Shown here: positions 1-7,551 of the stretch, in pieces
How positions within the stretch are numbered: position 1 is the first letter of the stretch
Layout: every line of letters begins with the position of its first letter
From: Methanosphaera sp.
GTDB lineage: Archaea > Methanobacteriota > Methanobacteria > Methanobacteriales > Methanobacteriaceae
Reading direction: 5' to 3'
Assembly (NCBI GenBank): GCA_021199865.1
Contig: JAJQHG010000050.1
Span: 1 to 9,976 of the forward strand
Length of the DNA stretch: 9,976 nt
Translations under genes and position numbers: made by a program
Notes under the pieces: model-generated
Database searches by the model: none
What the model saw: the letters and a program-made list of their open reading frames with translations, nothing else
Told to the model about the DNA's origin: nothing

Positions 1-128
1 TAATCTAGTCCTGAAATTAGTTGTAAATAGATGACATACTATTATACAATAAAATTATTATAGGACTAAATCTATTCAAGTAATATGATTGTTATCTAGA
101 ATAATAGAATATAAGCATAGAAACTACT

Positions 129-140
129 GAAAATATATGT
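129..140 (+). promoter_or_regulatory. Candidate BRE/TATA element of the glycosyltransferase gene
   Basis: The stretch GAAAATATAT resembles an archaeal BRE (GAAA) fused to a TATA box. A TATA centred near 135 would start transcription about 25 bases downstream, almost at the ATG at 165, giving a very short leader. A second candidate, GAATATAAG at about 107-115, would instead leave a leader of about 30 bases that keeps the GGGAG ribosome-binding motif at 151-155. The sequence alone does not decide between them. AT-rich DNA makes chance TATA matches common. Confidence 0.3.
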
Positions 141-164
141 ATTGACTGATGGGAGCAATGTATT

Positions 165-3100
165 ATGGGAGAAAACAATGAAGACAAAACCCCTCTAGTT
201 AGATCTGATATAGATGAATATAATACTAGGGAGGATAGTGTATTAACTAGTGAAGATATCAAGTGTGCTATTAATATCATAGTAGATGAGGGCTTATTTG
301 ATGAGGAGTACTTCAACACTAATTATCCAGAGGTTAGTGATAAAACAGATGATCTCTTAGACTATTATCTTACAACTGGATACAAGCAACACATGAATCC
401 ATCAGAAGGCTTTGATAATGATTTCTACATGTTTTACCCTGAAATAAAAGATAGTGATATAAATCCATTAGTATACTATGTTCTTTATGGTCTAGATAAT
501 GATAATTTTAGTAGTAATAATCTTAGTCATGAACAAGTTAACTACTTAAAACAAATTATACTACAAAATAACCTATTTGATAAACAATACTACCTAGAAC
601 AATGTCCAGCCATAAAAGAGGCAAATATTGATCCACTTGAACACTACCTTTTAGAAGGATACATTGATAACTTAAATCCTAGCAGGGATTTTAGTACACT
701 CTACTATAAACAGAAATACCTGGGTGGACTAGATAATATAAATCCATTACTAGACTATGCAATAGGAATAGTTAATGGTAAGAAGGATGTTCAGACAAAT
801 AAGGAGTTAGCATACCCCAAGATCATGGAATGTGTTGACATAATATATGAGTCTAATACATTTGATGAACAATACTATAGAGAAAATAATCCTGGTGTAG
901 ATGGATCAATAAGGGATCTAATACATCACTATATTTTAAATGCTCTTAGTACATATCCTAATCCTAACAAGTTCTTTGATACAAAGTATTACCTTGAAAA
1001 TAATCCTGAAGTAGTAGTTGAAGCAATAAATCCATATTATCACTACCTAACAAAGGGTAGATCTATGAATCTAAGCCCACTACCAACTAGAAGTCAACAA
1101 GAAAACCAAAAGAAAATAGAGGATTCCTATAAGAAACAGGCAGAAGTAATAGGTGAAAGTAAATACTTTGATGAGGATTACTACATAAAGAAGTATTCTG
1201 AAATAAGAAATAGTCTACTTGATCCTCTTGATCACTACACACAACTTGGATATAAACAGAAGAAGAATCCATCAAGATTCTTTGATAATAATTACTACCT
1301 CTATAAGTATAATGAGGAGATACCCGAGAACACTAACCCCTTATATCACTACATAGTTGAGGGTAAATCCAGGGCAAATAATATAAAACAATACCTAACA
1401 AGAGAGGATAAAGAAATCTATGAGGCAGTTATAAGAGAAGATATAGAAAGAAGAACACAACCCTCCTATGATAGTAGTATGCCACTAGTAAGTATACTAA
1501 TACTAAACCATAATGGCCATGAATACCTAGATAATCTATTTAACTCACTAGTATCTAATACACACTATCCAAATATAGAGGTATTGTTTATTGATAATGA
1601 CTCAACAGATGACTCAATAGGTATTGCTACATCCTATAGTGATAAACTCCCAATACAAATAATAACTAATCAAATAAATAAAACCTACTCTGAGGCATAT
1701 AATGAGTCTGTAGAGCATGCTAGAGGAGAATACATAGTATTTATGGATTCAGATGTAGAGTTATTTGATGGATGGCTATCCTACCTAATGGAGACAATGC
1801 TAGCAAATAGTGATTGTGGAGCAGTTGGATCAAAACTATTATATCCTGATGGATCAAGATCACAGGATAATACAAATACATCATATAAGATTCAGCATGC
1901 AGGAATAAAGTTTATTGAATCATGTGGAGAAATACAGCCATACTATAATAATAAATACCATGACTACACAGTAGGACAAGATACTCCTATAAGTATACCA
2001 GCAGTTACAGGGTCATTGATGCTAACAAAGAAGACCATATTTGAGGAGGTTGAAGGTTTTGATGAAAACTATGTGTATGGTTATGAAGCAGTTGACTTAT
2101 GCCTAAAATTACTAGATAATGGATACACTAATTACTATGATCCACGTAGTATGGCATACCACACTGAGCATGGTACACTAAAGAATACTATTGAGGGTGT
2201 ACGTAACAACAGAGACCTACAAAACAAGGATATATTCACTAGGAAGTGGAACACACAACTTAAACGTAAAATCCTCCTAGATAAACTATATAAGAGACAA
2301 TTCTATAGTGATAGTAGCCTTAAAATAACATTCATAACACTAGAGAAGGGAGATAATGCTGCTGTAGGAGACTACTTTGTAGCACTAGGACTAGCAAAGT
2401 ATCTAAGAAAGGATGGATATGAGGTAGACTTTATCTCAACAAACCAGGAAGATAAGTATGTGATAGATGAATCTATTGATGTGGTAATATCACTAGTAAA
2501 TAGTTATGATATAAGTAAGATTCAGTGTGATAATAATCTCTTAATAAAGGTTGCATGGATTCTTAACTGGGCAAAATGGTGGATAGAAAAACCCTACTTT
2601 GAATCATATGACATAGTTTTATGTGCACATAGAAATGCACAAGAATATATATGTCAAAAAAGTGGCTATGATCCAACACTATTCTATGAGGCAACAGATG
2701 ATGAATTATTTAATCAATCAGTAGAGCCAGATAGAAACCTTGAATGTGACTACTGCTTTGCAGGTAATGACTGGCATGATGAACGTGAAATAACAGAGTT
2801 ATTAGAGCCCTCCCTGATACCATACAAGTTTAATATATATGGTAAAACATGGGCAAACTATCCAAAATTTGATTCTAATAACAAGGGCTTCATAAGATAT
2901 GAAGATATACCTAAGCTTTATGCATCAACAAAGATAGTATTAGATGACTCAACACAGCTAACAGATACTGATGCTGTAATAAATAATAGGGTATTTGATG
3001 CTCTAGCAATGGGAGTACTAGTACTCTCAACAAATAAGGATGGATCAAATGAATTATTTGATGGACAACTACCAGTATTTGACTCAACAGATTCACTAAG

Positions 3101-4130
3101 AGAACAACTAGAACTATATATTGAGGATACAAGCCTAAGAGAAGATCTTATAGAAAAACTACAATCTATTGTACTAGACAATCACACATATAGAATTAGA
3201 TCACAACAATTTATAGGTATACTTGATGATTTTATTAACTCTACAAGGGTAATGATAAAGATTCCAACACCAAGGGATGCAAATAAGTTTGAGTGGGGAG
3301 ACTATCACATGGCAGTCCAACTACAAAAAGAGTTTAATAGACAGCAATCTAACTCTATAATACAGTTATATGATGACTGGAAGACTACTAAGGACTCATT
3401 ATATGACGTGGTACTAGTACTTAGGGGTGTAAGCCTATATGAACCTAAATCAATACACTATAATATTCTATGGAATATATCACATCCTAACAGGATAAGT
3501 GTTGGTGAATTAGAGCAATATAATCAGGTCTATATTGCATCAGATTATTGGGCTAAGAAGATGGGTTCAATTGTATCAGTTAAGGTGGATAGTCTTCTTC
3601 AGTGTACTAATCCTGAGAGATTTAGGTATGAGTATGATGAGAATTATGATACACAACTATTATTTGTTGGTAACTCTCGTATGATCTTCAGGAAGATATT
3701 ATATGACTTATTACCAACAGAGTATGACTTGGATGTGTATGGTAATAACTGGGAGGATATACTTGACACAGAATATATTAAGGGTAACTATATTCCTAAT
3801 GATGAACTTTACAAGGCATACTCCTCAGCAGACATACTGCTAAATGATCATTGGGATGATATGAGAACTAAAGGATTCATATCTAACAGAATCTTTGATG
3901 GAATAGCATGTGGAACAGTAATAATGACAGATCACGTGGCAGGTATAGAGGATGTCTTTGGTGATGCTGTGGTAGTCTATGATAAGCCTGAAGAATTAAA
4001 TAGTAAGATTAAACAGGCACTAAATAGGGGGGTTGTTGATCCAGGTCTTATAGAGGAGCATACATTCAAGAAGAGAGTTGAGAGAATCCTATCTGATTAT
4101 AGAGAAAATACACAAGGAGACTATAAATAA
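165..4130 (+). CDS. Giant multidomain glycosyltransferase (repeat array, GT2 domain, two GT-B-like domains)
   Basis: This 1321-residue protein has no visible signal peptide or membrane segment, so it is probably cytoplasmic or membrane-peripheral. Residues 30-400 are four tandem copies of a repeat of about 95 residues, rich in FD-x-x-YY, NP-L-x-HY and NPS motifs. Residues 440-690 form a GT2-type GT-A domain: LVSILILNHNG (441-451), IDNDSTDDS (476-484), the DXD-like DSD at 528-530, and YEAVDLCLKL (640-649). Residues 718-1025 and 1028-1315 are two GT-B-like modules related to the 'glycosyl transferases group 1' family. Each carries a glycine-rich F(A/V)GN motif (865 and 1167) and an NR-x-FD-x-(L/I)-A-x-G motif (941-950 and 1241-1250). 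Where related enzymes usually have Glu, both have Asp. The likely role is transfer of two or three sugars in surface polysaccharide or glycoprotein synthesis; the substrate is unknown. The start is ATG 165, with GGGAG at 151-155 nine bases upstream. No sugar-synthesis neighbours are visible. Confidence 0.9.
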   Translation: MGENNEDKTPLVRSDIDEYNTREDSVLTSEDIKCAINIIVDEGLFDEEYFNTNYPEVSDKTDDLLDYYLTTGYKQHMNPSEGFDNDFYMFYPEIKDSDINPLVYYVLYGLDNDNFSSNNLSHEQVNYLKQIILQNNLFDKQYYLEQCPAIKEANIDPLEHYLLEGYIDNLNPSRDFSTLYYKQKYLGGLDNINPLLDYAIGIVNGKKDVQTNKELAYPKIMECVDIIYESNTFDEQYYRENNPGVDGSIRDLIHHYILNALSTYPNPNKFFDTKYYLENNPEVVVEAINPYYHYLTKGRSMNLSPLPTRSQQENQKKIEDSYKKQAEVIGESKYFDEDYYIKKYSEIRNSLLDPLDHYTQLGYKQKKNPSRFFDNNYYLYKYNEEIPENTNPLYHYIVEGKSRANNIKQYLTREDKEIYEAVIREDIERRTQPSYDSSMPLVSILILNHNGHEYLDNLFNSLVSNTHYPNIEVLFIDNDSTDDSIGIATSYSDKLPIQIITNQINKTYSEAYNESVEHARGEYIVFMDSDVELFDGWLSYLMETMLANSDCGAVGSKLLYPDGSRSQDNTNTSYKIQHAGIKFIESCGEIQPYYNNKYHDYTVGQDTPISIPAVTGSLMLTKKTIFEEVEGFDENYVYGYEAVDLCLKLLDNGYTNYYDPRSMAYHTEHGTLKNTIEGVRNNRDLQNKDIFTRKWNTQLKRKILLDKLYKRQFYSDSSLKITFITLEKGDNAAVGDYFVALGLAKYLRKDGYEVDFISTNQEDKYVIDESIDVVISLVNSYDISKIQCDNNLLIKVAWILNWAKWWIEKPYFESYDIVLCAHRNAQEYICQKSGYDPTLFYEATDDELFNQSVEPDRNLECDYCFAGNDWHDEREITELLEPSLIPYKFNIYGKTWANYPKFDSNNKGFIRYEDIPKLYASTKIVLDDSTQLTDTDAVINNRVFDALAMGVLVLSTNKDGSNELFDGQLPVFDSTDSLREQLELYIEDTSLREDLIEKLQSIVLDNHTYRIRSQQFIGILDDFINSTRVMIKIPTPRDANKFEWGDYHMAVQLQKEFNRQQSNSIIQLYDDWKTTKDSLYDVVLVLRGVSLYEPKSIHYNILWNISHPNRISVGELEQYNQVYIASDYWAKKMGSIVSVKVDSLLQCTNPERFRYEYDENYDTQLLFVGNSRMIFRKILYDLLPTEYDLDVYGNNWEDILDTEYIKGNYIPNDELYKAYSSADILLNDHWDDMRTKGFISNRIFDGIACGTVIMTDHVAGIEDVFGDAVVVYDKPEELNSKIKQALNRGVVDPGLIEEHTFKKRVERILSDYRENTQGDYK
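252..1364 (+). repeat. Four tandem protein repeats (eight half-motifs) encoded in the glycosyltransferase N-terminus
   Basis: Each unit has a short helix-like lead, then FD-x-x-YY-x(3)-P-x-I/V, DPL-x-HY-x(3)-GY and NPS, then a second FD-x-x-YY ... INPL-x-HY-x(3)-G half. The leading FD of the four units lies at residues 45, 138, 233 and 335, giving spacings of 93, 95 and 102. The second halves begin near residues 83, 175, 270 and 372. Copies have diverged: unit 2 has FSTLYY in place of FD-x-x-YY in its second half, and unit 3 has lost the GY. Similar FD-x-x-WYL ... NPL-x-HYL-x-x-G motifs occur in many bacterial glycosyltransferases (from memory). The function is unknown; substrate or protein binding is a guess. 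Confidence 0.85.
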
Positions 4131-4268
4131 ATTATAAATAATACCTGTAATAGGTTTTACATAATATATCTATATAAAATTAGTTATCTTTTATTGGAGA
4201 TTAGTATTAATTCTGGAGATTATCTATTATATCACTCTTTTTCTTTTAAAAAGGAGAAATTTGGAGGG
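4131..4268. terminator. Convergent intergenic gap with T-rich termination tracts
   Basis: The glycosyltransferase and SRP54 genes converge on this 138-base gap. On the plus strand TTTTTCTTTT (4238-4247) is the kind of oligo-U run that ends archaeal transcripts. It lies about 110 bases past the glycosyltransferase stop. On the minus strand the complement of AAAAAGGAG (4248-4256) gives a CTCCTTTTT run just after the SRP54 stop. No strong stem is visible, so this rests on T-richness and gene orientation only. Confidence 0.45.
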
Positions 4269-5603
4269 TTATCTTGATATGCGTCTCATGAGTTTTCCCA
4301 TGGATCCATTCATGTTACGGTTTCCCATACCCTTCATAGCCTTCTTAGTCACATTATAATATTTAAGAAGATCCTTCACATCATCATTTGTTAGTCCTGC
4401 ACCACGACTTATACGAGTTATACGGGACTTCTTTATAACCTCTGGATTTTCTAGTTCATACTCAGTCATTGATGACATCAGTATCTTATACATTTCTAGT
4501 TTTTCCTCTGTTTCTTCTGATGCATTTGCTGGTAGTTGATTACCAAGTCCAGGGATCATTTTCATGATCTGGTTTATTGGACCCATTTTATTCATCATTT
4601 GAAGCTGATTTTCCATATCCTTTAATGTGAATTTACCGCTTATAATGGAGTCAACCATTTCACGGTCATCTTTCTCACTTGTTACTTCACTTGCACGTTC
4701 TATTAGGGTATCAATATCACCCATTCCAAGTAGTCGTGATATGAATCTGTTTGGATCAAATTCTTCAAAGTCATCTACTCTCTCACCTGTACCAATGAAT
4801 TTTATTGGTGTATGGATTTCAGCTACAGCAGAAAGTGCACCTCCACCCTTTGCTGAACCATCAAGCTTACTTATTATTACTGATCCTATGGTGGTTGTCT
4901 TCTTAAATGCTTCTGCTTGTTTACGTGCCTGTTGACCTATTGTTCCATCTATTACTAGTATTACTTCATGTGGTTCTACAACAGTACTTAGTTCTGTCAT
5001 CTCATCTAGTAGTTCCTGTTCTTCTTTATGTCTACCAGCAGTATCTACTAGTATTACATCATATTTTGATCCAAAGTTTTCTAGTCCCTTCTGTGCTAGA
5101 TCAACAGCATCCTTATTCTCTGGATTACCATATACTGGTATGTTCAAAGGTTCGGCTAATTGTTTTAGCTGTTCATATGCTGCTGGTCTCCATGTATCTG
5201 TACATACTATTGCTGATGTTAGACCCTTCTTTTGTAGGTATTTTGCTAATTTTGCTGTTGTTGTGGTCTTACCACTACCCTGTAGACCTAGCATCATTAT
5301 CTTGTATGGTTTCTCTGTTATTTTGAGTGGTACGGTTTCTTTTCCTATTAATGCTACTAATTCATCATATACTATACGCATTACATGGTCTTTTGGACTT
5401 AATCCTTTAGGTAATTCTTCCTCTAATGCTCTTTTTTCTATCTTTTTTGTTAATTCAAATACTAGTTTAATGTTTACATCTGATTGTATGAGTGCACGTT
5501 GGATATCCTTACTAATCTCTTTTAGTGTTGCTTTATCAATTATGGACATTCCAGATATCTTTTTCATGGTTTGTGTTAAACTTTCACTTAATCCCTCTAG
5601 CAT
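4269..5603 (-). CDS. srp54: Signal recognition particle protein SRP54 (Ffh-type GTPase)
   Basis: The 444-residue protein has the full archaeal SRP54 length and layout. The helical N domain is residues 1-95. The GTPase G domain carries the P-loop GLQGSGKTTT (106-115), DTWRPAA (136-142), DTAGR (187-191), SKLDG (245-249, in place of the usual TKLDG) and GTGE (271-274). The M domain (about 300-444) has a methionine-rich segment from M330 to M349 that forms the signal-sequence groove, and the SRP RNA-binding helix-turn-helix around SRITRISRGAG (393-403). With 7S RNA and SRP19 it binds signal sequences on the ribosome and delivers the complex to the receptor FtsY. Start ATG at 5603 is preceded by a strong Shine-Dalgarno AGGAGGT (5616-5610), six bases away. 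It is divergent from hpt, and every key motif is intact. Confidence 0.97.
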   Translation of the reverse strand: MLEGLSESLTQTMKKISGMSIIDKATLKEISKDIQRALIQSDVNIKLVFELTKKIEKRALEEELPKGLSPKDHVMRIVYDELVALIGKETVPLKITEKPYKIMMLGLQGSGKTTTTAKLAKYLQKKGLTSAIVCTDTWRPAAYEQLKQLAEPLNIPVYGNPENKDAVDLAQKGLENFGSKYDVILVDTAGRHKEEQELLDEMTELSTVVEPHEVILVIDGTIGQQARKQAEAFKKTTTIGSVIISKLDGSAKGGGALSAVAEIHTPIKFIGTGERVDDFEEFDPNRFISRLLGMGDIDTLIERASEVTSEKDDREMVDSIISGKFTLKDMENQLQMMNKMGPINQIMKMIPGLGNQLPANASEETEEKLEMYKILMSSMTEYELENPEVIKKSRITRISRGAGLTNDDVKDLLKYYNVTKKAMKGMGNRNMNGSMGKLMRRISR

Positions 5604-5609
5604 TAGTTT

Positions 5610-5616
5610 ACCTCCT
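5610..5616 (-). promoter_or_regulatory. Shine-Dalgarno site of SRP54
   Basis: Read on the minus strand this is AGGAGGT, a full match to the anti-Shine-Dalgarno core of archaeal 16S rRNA. It lies six bases before ATG 5603, which fixes the start codon and implies a leadered transcript with strong initiation. Confidence 0.85.
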
Positions 5617-5680
5617 GTATTTTAATAATATATACTATGTATTATATTGTGTGTATTTTTTAATAAAATTATCTAAATTT

Positions 5681-5692
5681 ACTTTATATTTT
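5681..5692 (-). promoter_or_regulatory. Candidate TATA box of SRP54
   Basis: On the minus strand this reads AAAATATAAAGT, preceded by AG, and so resembles BRE plus TATA. Initiation about 25 bases downstream would leave a leader of about 60 bases that includes the Shine-Dalgarno site. Another AT-rich match, TTTATATC, lies further upstream near 5717-5710. The choice between them is uncertain. Confidence 0.3.
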
Positions 5693-5729
5693 CTATTAAA
5701 ATAATTAAGATATAAAGATCTAATATATA

Positions 5730-5737
5730 TTTATATA
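5730..5737 (+). promoter_or_regulatory. TATA box of the hpt(-dph2) transcript
   Basis: TTTATATA is an exact match to the archaeal TATA consensus, in the divergent region between SRP54 and hpt. Transcription should start near 5755-5762, leaving a leader of about 100 bases before the preferred hpt start at 5858. No clear BRE stands out upstream. Confidence 0.5.
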
Positions 5738-5767
5738 TGATTACTATTTAGAATAAAGAGATAATTA

Positions 5768-5833
5768 GTATAACACATTGGTATTATGTTATTGATTGGC
5801 AATTAATATGTAGTAATAGTTTTAGTGTTATAC
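5768..5833 (+). promoter_or_regulatory. Possible folded 5' leader of hpt
   Basis: GTATAACAC (5768-5776) and GTGTTATAC (5825-5833) are perfect 9-bp inverted repeats. Inside them lie further complementary pairs, TATTA/TAATA (5782-5786 with 5814-5818) and ATTG/CAAT (5791-5794 with 5800-5803), giving a nested elongated hairpin. It begins just after the predicted transcription start and ends about 14 bases before the putative ribosome-binding site. It does not match a riboswitch class I recognise. A role in regulation is inference, and AT-rich sequence makes some pairing expected. Confidence 0.35.
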
Positions 5834-5857
5834 ATAGAATTTAAGTGTGGGATTATA

Positions 5858-6421
5858 GTGTTAGATGAATTAAAGAAATCATTAGTTGAATGCCCTGTTG
5901 TAGAGAAGGGTGAGTATCACTACTTTGTACACCCTATTAGTGATGGTGTACCAATAGTAGAACCAGAACTATTGAATGATATAATGGATTATATTATTGA
6001 TAATTATAATCTTGAATTAGTTGATAAGATTGTTGGTATTGAGTCTATGGGTATACCTCTAGCAACAGCTTTATCCATAAAGACGGGTATACCATTTGTT
6101 GTTATACGTAAACGTTCATATGGCTTAGAGGGTGAACACCAGGTACATCAACAGACTGGTTATGGTGAGAGTGAATTATTTATTAATGGATTATATAAGG
6201 ATGATAATATCCTCTTAATTGATGATGTTGTTAGTACTGGTGGAACACTTACTAGTGTTATTACTACTCTTGATGAGATGGGCGTAAATCTTGTTAATAT
6301 TATTGTTCCTATTGAGAAGGATGATGGACGTAGAATTGTTGAGGATAAAACGGGTTATACTCTTGATACTCTAGTAAAGATTAAGATGGTTGATGGTAAG
6401 GTAACTATTGTTGAGGAATAG
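5858..6421 (+). CDS. hpt: Hypoxanthine/guanine phosphoribosyltransferase
   Basis: This purine-salvage enzyme transfers the phosphoribosyl group of PRPP to hypoxanthine or guanine, giving IMP or GMP. With a GTG start at 5858 it has 187 residues, the usual length of the archaeal family, and begins MLDELKKSLVECPVV, which matches the family N-terminus as I remember it. The PRPP-binding loop is LLIDDVVSTGGTL (119-131), with the acidic pair D122-D123 and the TGG turn. The fold is the adenine-phosphoribosyltransferase-like type typical of archaeal Hpt, so adenine cannot be excluded as a substrate from sequence alone. An in-frame GTG at 5825 would add 11 residues (MLYIEFKCGII), but it sits inside the 3' arm of the leader inverted repeat and lacks a ribosome-binding site. 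GTGGGAT (5847-5853) is a weak site for 5858. dph2 follows three bases after the stop, so the two are surely cotranscribed. Confidence 0.9.
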   Translation: MLDELKKSLVECPVVEKGEYHYFVHPISDGVPIVEPELLNDIMDYIIDNYNLELVDKIVGIESMGIPLATALSIKTGIPFVVIRKRSYGLEGEHQVHQQTGYGESELFINGLYKDDNILLIDDVVSTGGTLTSVITTLDEMGVNLVNIIVPIEKDDGRRIVEDKTGYTLDTLVKIKMVDGKVTIVEE

Positions 6422-6424
6422 GTA

Positions 6425-7441
6425 ATGGCAACTATTGACTATGATTATAGGATTGAAGATATTAAGGATAAGATTGAAGAGCTTGATGCTAAGAATATTA
6501 TCTTACAGTTTCCTGAGGGCTTAAAGACTGACGCGATAAGTGTGTCTTGTCAGATTCAGGAGGTTTGTCCTGATGTAAATATCTTCCTCGATGCTGATGC
6601 ATGTTTTGGTGCATGTGACTTGGCAGATAATAAGCTTAATCATCATGTAGATTTAGTTGTTCACTTTGCACATACACCTCTGCCTATTAAGACGGAGACT
6701 CCAATATTATTTATTGAGGCTCATTCTAGTGCTGATGTATATGCTCCTATTAGTGAGGCTCTAAGTGGTCTTAATCCAGGTAGTGATACTATAGGACTCA
6801 TTACTACAACACAACATATACATAAATTAGATGATATGATTAATCAGATAGAGTCTGCAGGTTTTAATGTTAAAACATCTAGTGGAATCGGCACAGCTAA
6901 TGGACAAGTACTAGGATGCAACTTCACATCTATTAAGAACTTGGATGTTGACGTGATAATATATGTTGGTAGTGGTGATTTCCATGCACTAGGTGTAAAA
7001 CTATTTACTAATAAGCCTGTAATACTAGCAGATCCATTCACATCTCATGCAAGAGATATTGAGAAGTTCCATGATAAGATACTAAGGGTACGTTTTGCAA
7101 GAATTACTAAGGCAAAGGATGCTAAGAGTTTTGGTATAATATTATCATCAAAAAAGGGTCAACTAAGATTTGACTTAGCCTTAGAGCTTCGTGATCTAAT
7201 AAGATCACATGGATTTGAGGCACAACTATTAAATATGGATTATATTTCACCAGAACGACTTTTACCATATGACTTAGATGCATATGTTATGACAGCATGT
7301 CCAAGGATAGCTATTGATGATAGTGCAATGTATAAGAAGCCTGTTATTACGCCACTGGAGTTAGAGATTGTTCTAGGGATCCGCCAATGGGATGATTATC
7401 TTATGGATGAGATTGTTATTCATGATGAACAGTCAGATTAA
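6425..7441 (+). CDS. dph2: Diphthamide synthase subunit Dph2 (2-(3-amino-3-carboxypropyl)histidine synthase)
   Basis: This radical enzyme moves the 3-amino-3-carboxypropyl group of S-adenosylmethionine to a histidine of elongation factor 2, the first step of diphthamide synthesis. Archaeal Dph2 works as a homodimer with an unusual [4Fe-4S] cluster held by three cysteines, one per domain. The 338-residue length is normal. Candidate ligands are C64 in CFGACDLAD (60-68), C165 in VLGCN (162-166) and C292 in TACPR (290-294), placed like the known Cys triad of the Pyrococcus enzyme. C60 near the first site is an extra cysteine, and C42 and C48 are probably not ligands. Other family marks are LQFPEGLK (27-34) and GSGDFHALG (182-190). 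ATG 6425 is preceded by GAGG (6413-6416) within the end of hpt. The pairing with hpt has no obvious biochemical link; shared transcription is the likely reason. Confidence 0.95.
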   Translation: MATIDYDYRIEDIKDKIEELDAKNIILQFPEGLKTDAISVSCQIQEVCPDVNIFLDADACFGACDLADNKLNHHVDLVVHFAHTPLPIKTETPILFIEAHSSADVYAPISEALSGLNPGSDTIGLITTTQHIHKLDDMINQIESAGFNVKTSSGIGTANGQVLGCNFTSIKNLDVDVIIYVGSGDFHALGVKLFTNKPVILADPFTSHARDIEKFHDKILRVRFARITKAKDAKSFGIILSSKKGQLRFDLALELRDLIRSHGFEAQLLNMDYISPERLLPYDLDAYVMTACPRIAIDDSAMYKKPVITPLELEIVLGIRQWDDYLMDEIVIHDEQSD

Positions 7442-7548
7442 ATATTTTTATTATCCATAATAAGTATAATTAGTTAATTTTATTATTGATTAAAATAAAA
7501 TATTAATTATTAATAAAATATTTTAATATTATTCTATAATAAGGATGT
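7442..7548 (+). other. AT-rich gap between dph2 and csl4
   Basis: This 107-base gap is almost wholly A and T. It contains a 10-bp palindrome AAAATATTTT (7515-7524), which could serve as a TATA-like element for csl4, and a short T run (7443-7448). I cannot tell whether csl4-rpoL has its own promoter here or is read through from hpt-dph2. Confidence 0.3.
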
Positions 7549-7551
7549 TTG

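Noticed and set aside
6..68. Seven-bp inverted repeat TAGTCCT / AGGACTA at the left edge
   Set aside because: Arms are short and separated by 49 bases, with no extension, so chance is a sufficient explanation.
92..319. Minus-strand reading frame across the glycosyltransferase start
   Set aside because: It is antisense to a clear coding region, low-complexity in composition and without a recognisable domain or ribosome-binding site.
2911..3181. Two overlapping minus-strand frames inside the glycosyltransferase
   Set aside because: Leu/Val- and Ser-rich translations typical of shadows of A/T-rich coding sequence; the plus-strand GT-B motifs explain the region.
4627..5625. Plus-strand frames opposite SRP54, one looking hydrophobic
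   Set aside because: They are the complement of conserved SRP54 GTPase sequence. The hydrophobic look comes from reading that sequence backwards, not from a membrane protein.
5768..5857. Purine riboswitch ahead of hpt
   Set aside because: The leader lacks the three-way junction and conserved core I would expect; only a simple elongated hairpin is visible.
7515..7524. AAAATATTTT palindrome before csl4 as an operator
   Set aside because: Ten-bp A/T palindromes are common in sequence this AT-rich; nothing else marks it.
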